Shown here piece after piece: positions 22,978 to 33,805 of a stretch of DNA of 64,000 bases. Source of the stretch: Paraconiothyrium sp. Pb-2020 (lineage: Eukaryota; Ascomycota; Dothideomycetes; Pleosporales; Didymosphaeriaceae); contig JAJUBI010000004.1 in assembly GCA_022419385.1 (NCBI GenBank), positions 558,001 through 622,000 on the forward strand, in the 5' to 3' direction. Position numbers and translations under genes: made by a program. Positions within the stretch are counted from its first letter, which is position 1, and each line of letters starts with the position of its first letter. Under the pieces are notes generated by a model. It made no database searches, was not told the origin of the DNA, and worked only from the letters and a program-made list of their open reading frames with translations.

Positions 22978-24240
22978 CTATGCAAGCGCAGCTCTGATGT
23001 CATCAATTACCCACTGCGGCTGACTCAAAGCCGGGAAATGCCCTCCCTTCTCATGTCTCTTGAAGTACGTGACGTTGGCCGTCCTCTCCACCCAATCCTT
23101 TGGCACATAATTGAAGTTTGCCAACTCAACATAGTGCGAATTGCCCCCGAACTGCAGCACGGTCGTCGGCACCGTGTACGGGACCTTCGGTGCAAACGAA
23201 TCGAGCCCGAAAAGCTCTTTGTAGCTCCTGATGTTGCCGTACACGCCGGGGATGTAGAGCAGTAGGGCGTCGGTAATGAGCTCGTCGAAGGTGTAGTCGA
23301 CGTCTGAAACCGACCAAGCGAGCTCGTAGCGCCAGGCGAGGAAGCCGACGGGGGAGTCGTTGAGAGCGTAGGCCAGCGATAACGGGAGCGTAGAATGAAT
23401 GGATGCATACGCAGAGTGATTCGTCAAGTAACCGTTGATGGAGCTGATGTATGCGGTTTCCTCAGCGGTGGTTTGATTCGCGGCGTAGCGCGCGTTGTCG
23501 TCGTCTGTGGGAAAGACCAGGTAGAAGTCCGTCACGTGGTTGATGATGTGTGGAGCGTAGTCGACGACGTAGTTCATGGCAACAACGGTGCCGAGATCGG
23601 TACTGTAAAGGACGTAGCGATCGTATCCCAGTTGAGCCATGAGACTGGCGAAGACGGTGGCGTGTTCCGGGCCACCTAGACCCGGTGCTTTAGGTGCAGG
23701 AGAGAAGCCGTAGCCTGGGAGGTCGGGAGCGACGACGTGGAAGGCCGGCTGGCTATCGTCTTTGGGGTCCGTCAGGGGCAGGATGACTTTCTCCCACTCT
23801 AGGCTGGTGGAAGGCCAGCCATGGAGGAAGAGGATGGGAATCGCATCATCCCTCTTGCTACGCTGGTGGATGAAGTGGAGGTCCAATGACTCGTTGCTAC
23901 CGTAGTTTCCTCCCGGTGACGGCACCGTGGTGTAGAAGTGTGAAAAGTTCTTGTTGATGCTATCTTGTACTTTCGACCAGTCGTAGTCTTCTGCCCAATA
24001 TTTTGCGACCGCATTCATCTCTGAAGTTGGGGGACCGTCAAACCATGCTGGTGCTTCGATGGGTTCTGTCTGACGGAATTGGCTGGCTTTGACTCGAGTC
24101 TCTTCAATGAAATCCGCGTCGACATTGACGGTGTATGGCTTCGGCTGGCTGGCAGGAGCACTATCACTCAGTGGGTGAGCGGTAGAGGTAGCACTCAACA
24201 AAGACAGCAGAATTGCCGGCGGGGCGATCTTGGTGAACAT
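22978..24240 (-). CDS. Secreted epoxide hydrolase (alpha/beta hydrolase, EHN N-terminal domain)
   Basis: Single exon, 420 aa. Residues 1-21 are a clear signal peptide (MFTKIAPPAILLSLLSATSTA). The EHN lid domain spans about 35-145, then the alpha/beta hydrolase fold with the oxyanion motif HGWP (140-143) and C-terminal catalytic His401 in KGGHFPAL. The nucleophile Asp215 lies in STDLG, where most microsomal-type enzymes have GGDWG, so the Trp and Gly-Gly are changed. The reaction is opening of an epoxide to a diol through an alkyl-enzyme ester. Several N-x-S/T sites fit secretion. Secreted versions occur in fungi and could act on plant or fungal epoxides, but the substrate is unknown. No biosynthetic neighbours suggest a pathway. 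Confidence 0.9.
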   Translation of the reverse strand: MFTKIAPPAILLSLLSATSTAHPLSDSAPASQPKPYTVNVDADFIEETRVKASQFRQTEPIEAPAWFDGPPTSEMNAVAKYWAEDYDWSKVQDSINKNFSHFYTTVPSPGGNYGSNESLDLHFIHQRSKRDDAIPILFLHGWPSTSLEWEKVILPLTDPKDDSQPAFHVVAPDLPGYGFSPAPKAPGLGGPEHATVFASLMAQLGYDRYVLYSTDLGTVVAMNYVVDYAPHIINHVTDFYLVFPTDDDNARYAANQTTAEETAYISSINGYLTNHSAYASIHSTLPLSLAYALNDSPVGFLAWRYELAWSVSDVDYTFDELITDALLLYIPGVYGNIRSYKELFGLDSFAPKVPYTVPTTVLQFGGNSHYVELANFNYVPKDWVERTANVTYFKRHEKGGHFPALSQPQWVIDDIRAALA

Positions 24241-25290
24241 CTTGGAGAGGGCGGAAGCTGCTGTAATGACATTGCATACGAGCTGCAGCTCGGAGAATTT
24301 ATACCTGTCCAGGTATCTTCTGCGTACTGATACTAGACATCACGATATCGCACGCATACCCTGCATTTGTAATGAGCCCGCCATCCGCCCGGCAAACTAC
24401 TTCATTAGATTACTCGTCCTGAGCTTACCGTCCGGCCAACTCGCCGATGGGCGAGCCTAAACTAGGCAACGACTGTCCAAGCCTTGCGTTAGGGTCCGTG
24501 AAAGAGCTTTAGCTGACATGGTCGTGCGAGAGAGCGTGATGAGGTCGAAGGACACAGCGAATCCCGCTCGCCCTCTGATCTTTAGCGTTACCCGATGGAT
24601 TGGGTGCACGTGGTAGGCTAATCATAAACTGCAAGAGGTCTGAGTAATCACGCTCAAACTTTGAACGTAGCAACTATTATAAATCATAATGTCGATGACC
24701 AGCTTGGTAGGTTGCTGCGGTTGCGGGAACAAGCGCAAGCTAGGACGTAAGCTGAGCCACGCTAGAGATTCAATCAGCCCTAATACTCAAAGCCCGCCAT
24801 GACCGAGGTACGCTACGTCAGTATGCTACTACAGGGAAAATGAAAAGAGGGTCAAAGTCCTCAAGGTATGGTTCTTGTAATTCTAGCGCAGCCCTCATAC
24901 TCAAAAAGAATGTCCTGAACAACGGACGGACCAGTCCGGTGCAGTCGCTGGTGATGGAGAACAATATTCACTGAGGCGAACGCACGAGAAGTCATTCAAA
25001 ACTTGTATCTATCCATACTACCGTCATGCGCTGACATAAAACCGCGTCTCATGCTCCATCCTCAGGGCGTAAGAGGTGATGTGCATCTGCAAAAATACCT
25101 CTGAGCCAATCCAGCAAGGCTTTGACGCTCGTCCTCCTACGATTAGCGATTACTGCGAAGGGCGAATGCTCTTTAGACGTAGTCACGCGGGGTAGGTTTC
25201 CCAATTCGAAAACTCACATCGCTATGTGATGTGATCGCTTCAACGCTATGAAAGCCATGAATATAATGCAAGCGTACAACACATCCCGGC
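24241..25290. other. Intergenic
   Basis: Upstream region of the epoxide hydrolase and 3' flank of the CAP gene, both on the minus strand. No gene seen; AT-richer near 24650-24700. Confidence 0.5.
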
Positions 25291-26199
25291 CTACAACAAC
25301 CCCATCGCCGCCCAGACAACAACACCCGCGCTCCAAGCCCATTTACTCATACTTAACGCTGTGGCACCGCTACAATCCCCACCCTGCGGACACTCCTTCG
25401 CATCCGGTTCCTCCTCGGGCACGTCAGGATCGCTCGGGCCCTCAGGCTGCTCGTCCTCTGGAACTTGCGCTTGCACGTTCTCGATGAAGCTGCCGATGAC
25501 GTTGCCCGGAGGGTAGTATTCGCAGACGACGAACCTGCTTCACATCAGCCTTGCTATTTCCAGAGTCTCAAATATGGAAAGCAAAACTAATAGCAAAGGG
25601 GGTACGAGGGAAAAGACAGGGTTAGTTACCATCCAGGAGCCTTGCCCTTATCCTGGCCGTCGCACTCAGTGCGGCCGCAGCCAACCGTCTTCGTGGCCTT
25701 CCATACGAGCTGGGAGAAGTGGCCTGTTTCGTGCCTATCCTGTCTATAAGCTAAGATATCAAAGCAAGCAGGGACTACGCACGTGAACTCTCCCTTCTTG
25801 AAATCATAATCGACCCTCTCATGTCCCCACGCAATAATACTTTGACTCGCATTCGCATACCCTGAACTCAGATTCTCCCCGTTCGGCCCACCCTGTTCAT
25901 CCGGTCAGCAAAACAATTTCTCCGGAAGTAAGAGTGTAACGTACAGAGTGCTCGAAATTGCATTTCTCGCTCCAATCCTTCGCATAGTCGGCCAGCGTGT
26001 CGTTCCACTTTAGACTTGTCGCATTGTGCTGTTTGCGGTAGGTATTCGTGACATTTAAGATCGTGTTTTTGAACAGATCGTCTTTGGTGTAGTCTGCGGC
26101 TGCTTGGTTGGCCCGGGGTAGATGGAAGGAAAGTGTGGAGGCGAAAGTGGATGGGGTCAAAAGGAAGAGTACTAGTGCTGAGGGAAGATGAGCGAACAT
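25291..26199 (-). CDS. Secreted CAP/SCP (PR-1-like) protein, possibly GPI-anchored
   Basis: Model: complement(join(25291..25534, 25630..25734, 25783..25892, 25945..26199)), 237 aa. Signal peptide at about 1-20; CAP domain about 43-170 with TYRKQHNAT, CNFEHSGGPNGENL, THETGHFSQLVWK, and the final WFVVCEYYPPGN strand. The acceptor at 25735-25736 was chosen because it gives GEFTHETGHF, the family spacing; a closer AG would insert extra residues. Introns are 52, 48 and 95 nt. The C-terminus has an acidic Pro/Glu linker, then a small-residue site and a hydrophobic tail ending in VVVWAAMGLL, which fits a GPI-attachment signal. CAP proteins bind sterols or fatty acids and are common secreted factors of fungi; this one's ligand is unknown. 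Confidence 0.88.
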
Positions 26200-26916
26200 A
26201 TTGAATCCTCCTCTTTTCCTTGGTTAGGGACCGAAAACGTTCTTCCCAGGTTATGTTCACCACAGCCGGGTTTACGGTAGCGAAGCTCAGGATTCAGAAA
26301 GTAGCGAGTGAGTGGGAATGCTTGCAACGACCATAACATGCACACATAAACCCAGCAGTAAATAACAGAAGTCATAGATGTCCCGAAACAAGGCGCTCAT
26401 CCTGGCACATTGCGGGAGCCTTGTTTCGCTCCCGCCATTGTGTGCTGTATCCAACGACTATTCCCCTTTGACGCGGACCTCCGTGGGCGCTTCCTGTGAC
26501 GTAGCATCACGTGCTAAGCGACCTTGGCAGGAACGATTGGCTCACCCCGATCGTTCTCCTCAGATTGCGCGGATGCCGATTGGAAGGGCGAGACACGTTC
26601 TAGTCGATATGTTACAAACTCTAGAGAGAGTCGAAATAGTATGCAAAGCTAGATTCTCAATCTGGTTTAGGTCCCGCATCTTGGCTCTGCTCTCCAGGGC
26701 TCGGGCTATAATCTAGACACGTACCAGCAATTGAATACAGCGATATGTCTAAATTATTGCACTGTCCAATGTGAGCCCTCTTCTACAAGAATTTACTGAG
26801 GCATGACTGAAAGCTCTCATCCACAACGGTACCTCACTGGTAGGACGCCGTCATTACACGAAGCACTAACAGCGAAACGAAACTGGGTATATTCAACCAG
26901 ACTCTCGTACCTGCGC
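26200..26916. other. Intergenic
   Basis: Between CAP start and UTP13 3' end (both minus). A 112-codon plus-strand frame is not supported by composition or splice context. Confidence 0.5.
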
Positions 26917-29725
26917 TTACTCCACCATCAACACATCAACACCAAGCTCTAGTTGCGCCGTCCCATTTGTAAGGCTCTTCACATCGCCTACTTCATCCAT
27001 CTCCCTCAGAGTGAAATCCAGCAAATAGCTTTCATCCACTAAGTCCTCGACCCTCTTATAATGCCTCTCGCTGTACGCCCTGATTGCATCCAGCACATCC
27101 TTCAAACTCCCCTTCGCGCCAACCTTGCCCGCAGGTTTGAGTCCTGCGAGCCGTGATGCAGGATACGACTTTACCACCGCCCAAAGGATCTTTTGTGCGA
27201 CGGGCGCAGAGCGCACGTTGGTGTTCCAGTCTCGTAAGCGTAGGAGAAGCTTGTAAAGTTGCTCATCTGCGAGGTTGGCAACAACGTCGTCAACCGCAGA
27301 GAGGCCCGTGAGACTGCCCTCGTCAGGTAAGTCGGACTCAACGACGGATTTGAAGAGCGTGAAAAGTCGGCCTGGTTGGTCCATCTGCAGGGCGAGCGTT
27401 ATGGCTTCACGGTAATTTCCTGCGAAAGCGTAATTCTGCAGTTTCTGATCAAGCTCCACGCGCTGTGTCTCTGCTGTGGTGGCAGCTTCTAGTGTCGCGC
27501 TCGTAGTATCTTTCCAAAACGTGATGACACTGTCTGCGCCACCGGAAATCAGTGCACCGGTACTGGGATGCGCGGTGAGGGCCCAAACGCGGTCGGTGTG
27601 GTTGTCAAGCGTGGACATTCCTTCGCCCGATGCAGAATCCCAGATCTTGACAAGACCATCGCCAGCCGCGGACGCTACCTGTGATCCACGTTTGTCGCGT
27701 GCATCTACAGGCCGATAGGGAAGCCAGGCAAGCTTCAGGACGCTGTTGGAGTGGCCTTCGAGGGTTAAGAGACAGCTGTAATCGGCTAAGCTCCAGACTT
27801 TGACAGTCTTGTCCGCGCTTCCTGTGGCAATCAGCCCCTTGCCTCCGGATCCTGGCACTTGAGACTCCTTCGGTTGGAACTTGACTGTCCATACGCCTCT
27901 TCGGTGGCCTCGGAGAACCCCTACAGCTTCGCCGTCAGCTGCCGAGTATATCTTCACTGTACGATCTTGTGATGCCGAAGCGAACAAGGCGCCAGACGGA
28001 TCTATATCTACAGCGTTGATATCCTTGTCGTGGGCCTTCCGGGTATATTTTGCACGCAACTTCTGCTTCATGTCTTTGCTAGTATCCCATCGCTTTATTG
28101 TCCGGTCTTGCGATCCTGTGATGATGTATGTAGGTGGATTATTTAGCGGGTCTATGTATGCTGCTGAAGACTCTGGCGGTGCCGCGTGCGGTAATGCAAT
28201 GGCGCCTAGGGATTCCGCGTGGCCGGTCAAGACTGCTGCGCAAGTGTACGAGTGGTTCTCTGGATCTATGCGCCAAAGTCGAGCTGTGTTGTCTTTAGAG
28301 CCGGTCGCCAGCCAATGTCCAGACCAGTCTACATCGAGAGAGATGATCAGATCCTCGTGGCCTTTGAGTAGAGCCACGTCAGCCCCGACATATTTTCCTT
28401 CTGTTGTTTCGTTTGATCCCTCTTCTTCCAAAGTTACTATGCGGACATCTTCAGAATTGGTATTCAATGCTAGAAGTGATTTCCCCGACCCAATGTATGC
28501 CAAATCAATTACTTCATCGTGAGTACCGGAAACTCTTCGGAACACAGGCAGAGGATCGATGATTTCTTCTACTAGAGGTGACTCAACAGAGACAAGCGAG
28601 TGGAAATTCAGCACCTGATCTGCATGAACTGAGATGAGGTACGGCAAATCTGGATAGTGGAGAACATCCACGATTGCATCGGTCTCAATACCAGGCTCCT
28701 GCTCACGAGTGATTTCTTGCGAAGTCTCGGTGGACCAAAGTCGGATGCGGCCATTCTCTCCACCGGAGTAGGCGATGTGTCCACCTGCGACGAAGCCTGC
28801 ACTCTCAAGAGTCTCAAGCACCGCAATTGTGCGTTTTGCCTTCCACTTCTGAGCGTCCCATATGATGAGCGTCTTGTCTCTGCTCCCCGACACCAGTGTT
28901 TTCTGCTCGGGGCAAAAGTCGAGCGATCGCACCACAGAGACGTGAGAGTCTAAAGTAGCAGCACTCTTTCGCGTATGTAAATCCCAAATATGGATTTTAC
29001 CGTCCTCTACACCTGAAGCTAGCCTGTACTCCAGGGTAGATTCTCCCTTGATTGCTTCGGGGGCATTTTCTTGCTGAGATATTCTCTTGCGCTTTTTGCT
29101 GCTCTCAATTGTACCATCTTTTGCTGCGACCTCGACCTGAAAGAAATGCAGCGCAGAGACTACACCGCCACGGCCATGGAACGTGTGGGTTGTGTAGCCC
29201 GCACGAATGTCCCATACTTTTACAATACCATCCGCACCGCCAGTAGCAAGGAGAGTACCAGTTGTATCGACGGCTAAAGTAACAACAGGCGAGGTATGCG
29301 GACGGAGTGAACGGAGTAATTCGATTTCGATATTGCCATCTTCGGTATCGGAAGGCGATAGCAAATAAATATGCATCGACGTAGAACGGAAGCACACAAT
29401 CAAATGCTCCGCGGACGGCGTCACTATGTTCATTAGTTCGCGGGTTCTCTGCTGGAGCGTGTAGCCTTACGTATTAATGCTGTTATGGGTTCACCATCCT
29501 GCAATGATGGTCAGCTCCGCGCAAGTCCCACAACAACTCTTTACTCACTCCTTCTATTCTCCCTAGCTCTTTGCCATTTGTGATATCCGTGAGCAGCGCA
29601 TCCTCTCCCAGACAAGCGGCGACAATGCGCCCGTCCTCACTAAGCGAAATGCTGCCACCGGAGTAGATTGGTTGAAGCGTACGCTCGATGTCGTATGTAG
29701 TCTTCACGGTGGTTCGTTGGGCCAT
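26917..29725 (-). CDS. UTP13: U3 snoRNP-associated protein 13 (WD40, small-subunit processome)
   Basis: Model: complement(join(26917..29423, 29471..29498, 29549..29725)), 903 aa. About eleven WD40 blades form two propellers (for example GGADGIVKVWD, SGSRDKTLIIWD, TGSQDRTIKRWD, TGSADKTVKVWS, SAAGDGLVKIWD), followed by the helical Utp13 C-terminal domain at about 680-850. Exon 2 is only 28 nt and encodes DGEPITALI; including it restores the family N-terminus DGEPITALILTPS. Introns are 50 and 47 nt. The protein belongs to the UTP-B module of the SSU processome, which binds the 5' external transcribed spacer and U3 during 18S rRNA maturation in the nucleolus. Divergent from the membrane-protein gene at 29967 with 241 bp between starts. 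Confidence 0.93.
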
Positions 29726-29966
29726 TGCGTCCAGAAAGATGTGTACAACTATCGGCGCATTGTATTAGGTGGAGTGAATTCGAAGGTGTAAATCTTGGCG
29801 CTGGAAATTTCGCGGTCGCGATATCCCTTATCGATAAGGCCGGCGCGTTAGCCATCGCGACGCCGACGTCAACCAGCTAAACCCGCACGCATGCCCGTAA
29901 CTTTGAGGCAATCTTCCTATTCATTGGGCCCCATGCTACGCCTCTGATCCGAGGAGCCCTGAAATC

Positions 29967-31886
29967 ATGGGCCGTCAGGCATATTTGACCAAGATCGCCC
30001 TCGTATGCAGCTGATCGCCCTGCAGCTAGCCTTACAGCTTACAATGGCAGGGACGGTCGGCTTTTGAACCGGTCCAGGCCACCGCCTCGACAACGGAATG
30101 TGTGCAGCTTGCTTCAGCACAGCAAGAGCGTGCACATGAGCATGGCCGGCGCCTTAGGGAGGCGCAGAACGATGTCTTGGCTTCCATTGGTGTTGTCGAG
30201 AGACGCCGCTCTCCCTCACAAGGGCTTCCTGGTTCTTACGAGGAACGACTACGCGAGTTGGAGGATGAGGACACGGTTGGCCACTCCCTCGCAATTACAT
30301 GTACCTTGACAGAGAATGTGTGTACATGGTGGGTGGGATCGCTGCGAGAAAAGCTCCTTGTAAGTAACGCACCCTGGCATGTCCGTAGGTAACTCCTAAT
30401 GCACGTAGACTTTCCAATATCCTCGTCTTCATTCTTTCTCGAGCATCGTCGCTTCCGAGAGGCGACTTGCTGGAAAGACACTGCTATACAATGGCTTTCC
30501 ATCCCGTCTCCTTTCTCAGCTCTGTGTTCAATCCACGGTCTACGGTGCACACATGGTAAGACCCGTTGAACGACTGCTCATCAAGCACGGCAACTTCAGA
30601 GTTAGATACCTATACCGCCGATGGAGATCCGTGTTGAATGCAACGTATGTACCGACTATCCCTTGATTACTAAAAGCTAATAACTTAGGTTCCGGGTTTC
30701 CCTTGAGTTGCTGTTCTACCCCTTTTCTTATTACTCGTATTTACAACGCGTTGGCTTAGTGCCTGCAAGACCGTTATTGCCGCCGTTATTATCGTTTATA
30801 CCGTTCTCCAGACAGTCGCCGTTGTTACCGTTTTCTGTCAGCTACAATGCGCTTGCATCACCAACGGAGCTTCTTCTGGCTTTCGTGACATCGCCATTCG
30901 TATTCGTCTGCTTAGAGCACTTCCTGGAGCGCTGGGTCTATGCAGTCATCAATTCGCCTATTGATGTCTCGGTCATTCGTCCAAAAAACCCTGATATGAT
31001 AAGCCCAGAGGAGGGAAATAGGGAGCGAACTACTGCCATACTGGGCCTCCGAAAAAAGTCACCAAAATCTGTTCAGAAAGCCATTGCCAAGTGCCTTGAG
31101 TTCATTGGTTGGGGAGATCCGGACACCTTGTACTCTCGATCCCAACCCCATGACCCCCAGAACAACGACACTATCGAGGTTTTTGGGAGACAAGTAACCG
31201 ACGTCAACAGACTTCAGATAGCCGGCGTGCTGCAAGAGTCTTTGATAGAACCTGAAGGTGAAGCGACTGAGACGATCACTGTCCCTATCAGCTCGTTGAG
31301 TGAAGTAGAACGGTTTTCGCCGCCTTCATCGCCTCCACTGTCACCCACCGCCTCACATCCGAGCCACAATGATGGGGATCCGAGAATACGTATAACCACT
31401 CGTGGAGACTTGGTAGAGATGGAGGTTCGCCTCCCGCCACATGTACTCTCATCTCATACCGAGATCGCCGGATCTGGCCCACCAACACCGGTTCAACGAG
31501 ACATTGCGTCGTCGACACCGATACGGTCACCAGGCATGCTGCCGTACCACCGGGTCACACAGCTCTCGTTAGAGCCGTCATCGATGATCAGCTCCATCTG
31601 CAAGGCTCAGATCGTGAGTTTAGTTTCTTTGCCACTCAAGTTGGTGACTCTTAGGTTAGTTGCATCACATTATCTCGCCCATCGGCCGGACTTTGCTGCT
31701 TCGCGGAGTGTCCTCAGTGCTTTTCTTCAACCCAGCGAACTCGACTGGAAATCTACCGGTGCACTGGTGTCTCGCCTAGCACTCTGTGGAACGCTTGAAT
31801 TAGCTATCGATCTTACTCTCTGGTGCTGCCAATACTGGACAGTGTCTTGGCTTGGTACACAAGTATTCGACTGGGGGACTCTGTAG
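29967..31886 (+). CDS. Conserved fungal multi-pass membrane protein, function unknown
   Basis: Model: join(29967..30002, 30051..30359, 30409..30644, 30689..31886), 592 aa. The first exon is just 36 nt (MGRQAYLTKIAL) and joins GRSAFEP in phase 0, a start I recognise from fungal orphan proteins. Introns are 48, 49 and 44 nt. Several hydrophobic stretches occur: near TCTLTENVCTWW, FRVSLELLFYPFSYYSYL, SPTELLLAFVTSPFVFVCLEHF, and the C-terminal part. One segment (VSLVSLPLKLVTLRLV) resembles a weak mitochondrial-carrier signature (P-x-x-x-x-x-R), so a diverged carrier-like protein is possible but unproven. A Ser/Pro-rich loop lies between about residues 330 and 460. The start codon and exons are firm because the reading frame stays open only with this splicing. 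Confidence 0.8.
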
Positions 31887-33805
31887 GAGTTTGTCGACAA
31901 CATATGGGTCGACGAGCCGCACTGGTTGCGTGTCTTGTGTTCCGTCGCCTACTAGATGAGGCTGGACTAGGGACTGCAGAGATAAACCTGCTTGCCATGG
32001 ACCCGACGTTACGCATACATTATCTACAACCAAATCATCGGAACCACAATATCTTTGTCCGGTTAGTCGCAGTCGCAGAGTACCCGGCTGCACGGGCCAT
32101 AACGCTGGACGAGAACACGTCAACTCAGGGAGTGCTTAGAAGCAAGCGAGGTCATTCAGCAGATGCGAGTATCTACAGACACGAGAGTACGCTCTCCACT
32201 GGCGGTGCAGTGGCGCTGGTCTACGGCAGCCAGTGAACGCTATAACAGATCGAGACGAGCGAGAATTAGTTGTCATGCAGCGCGCAAGACAGACCACGGT
32301 TGTTTATGAGAGGACCTCCGTTGAATCTGCATCTGGACGGTCGAGGTACATGCTGCGCACCGGCCGCATGGCAAGTGTTTGAATATCGCAGCGAGATATA
32401 GCACTATACTCCAAACCTCAAACGAATACAAAGATCGACGTCGCTCGTTTCCGGGACATTTTTAGTGTCAAACGATTGATGCCTCGTGAGCGCCGAAGGC
32501 TGCTCGCCATCACTGACAGTCAGGCCGCACGTGTGGAGCGTGGCGCAATTTACAGACGTTGTCTGCGCCTGAAGGCATCACGAGCCTTGGCGTGATGCAC
32601 ATACCACCACTGATTGGCCCCCGGTCGCGCATCCTCTTGAGTTCGGTGACCGCAGCGTGTGCCGGAGATTGTCGTGAACCCCAATCACGGTGTAGTATGG
32701 CGTGTGGCTTGTCAGGCGTATTCGACAGAGATGGCTTCTACAACGTTCGTATAGCGATGGTGGTGCTTGGGCACGGAGCCATGGATCGGTGGAAATAGGA
32801 GCAATTAAAGCCCTGGGAGAAGTTAGCGGCGGGTATGCATGCCTGTTCCTAGACTGTCTGCGGGTGATGAGGGTCACTCTATCACGAATTAACGCAGCAT
32901 GTTTTCCGGGTTATCGGCAGGACGTCTGAAAATAATTGCTAACGAGGCCGTCACTGGCTGGGAGAAGCGGAATCTTGAGGAGTCGAGTGGCTGTCGGGCT
33001 TTCAATCGTACATAGCCGGCCGAGTCGCTACCGTGTGATTGGCACCAGCTCTATGGTTCCTGCAAGAGCGGATGGAGCGTAGCTGTAGCGAGAGAGCGAG
33101 AATCATTAACATGCCAGTTCGGGTAGGTCCCGCTGCCACTTTTCGAGTGAACCATCGATCCCCACGTCGTCGAGCCCCTTTTCGAGCAGCAATTTGCTTT
33201 CCTCGAACGCCTGTGCATGCGTCCTCTGAGCGCACACGGCCCTCTTCGCTCTGCTCTCCGCACTTCGCGTCCATCGTTGATCCTCGAGCCACTTTTCACG
33301 GCGACACCCCCCTGCTCGCGCCTTCAACGCTCCACATCCGAGCTCCTTTTCCCTGCCCCAGCGCCCTCTCCTGCCATCGCTGCTGGACCCTGGGTTGCTT
33401 CTTCCCCCTCGACTCTCTCTCGCTGTCTACACCCTCCGTCGGTGCCTACTCGCCTGTCCCGCTGCGACACGTAGAGCAACGTGCAGCTTGGCGGCCCGGA
33501 CCCTTGTCCCTGCTGCAACCACCCGCCGCTTTCGACTGTTGACGCGCCCCCAGCAGTGCCGGCAGCGTGAGCCCGGGACCTCCCCGCCCGAGTGACACCA
33601 CGACGTCGTCGACTCCAGACAATACTGCAACGCGCAGGCTTTCCAAACTTTGACGCGCCTGAATCCTCGTCGCCCAGGGAAGAGCAGGCACGCGGGATAT
33701 GAATGCGCCGTAGGCCTGCTAATTAAGGGTCGAGATTGAGCGTCGTCTCTGCGAGTCCAAGAACTGCGCCGCAGCTCACCGCGTACAAACACAAAAGAGA
33801 CAAGT
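31887..33805. other. 1.9-kb intergenic region
   Basis: 3' flank of the membrane-protein gene, then the promoter and a pyrimidine-rich leader of the kinesin gene from about 33150. Short frames on both strands lack coding character. Confidence 0.5.

Noticed and set aside
31823..32236. 137-codon plus-strand frame after the membrane-protein gene
   Set aside because: Starts inside the upstream gene at a non-ATG codon and shows no conserved features.
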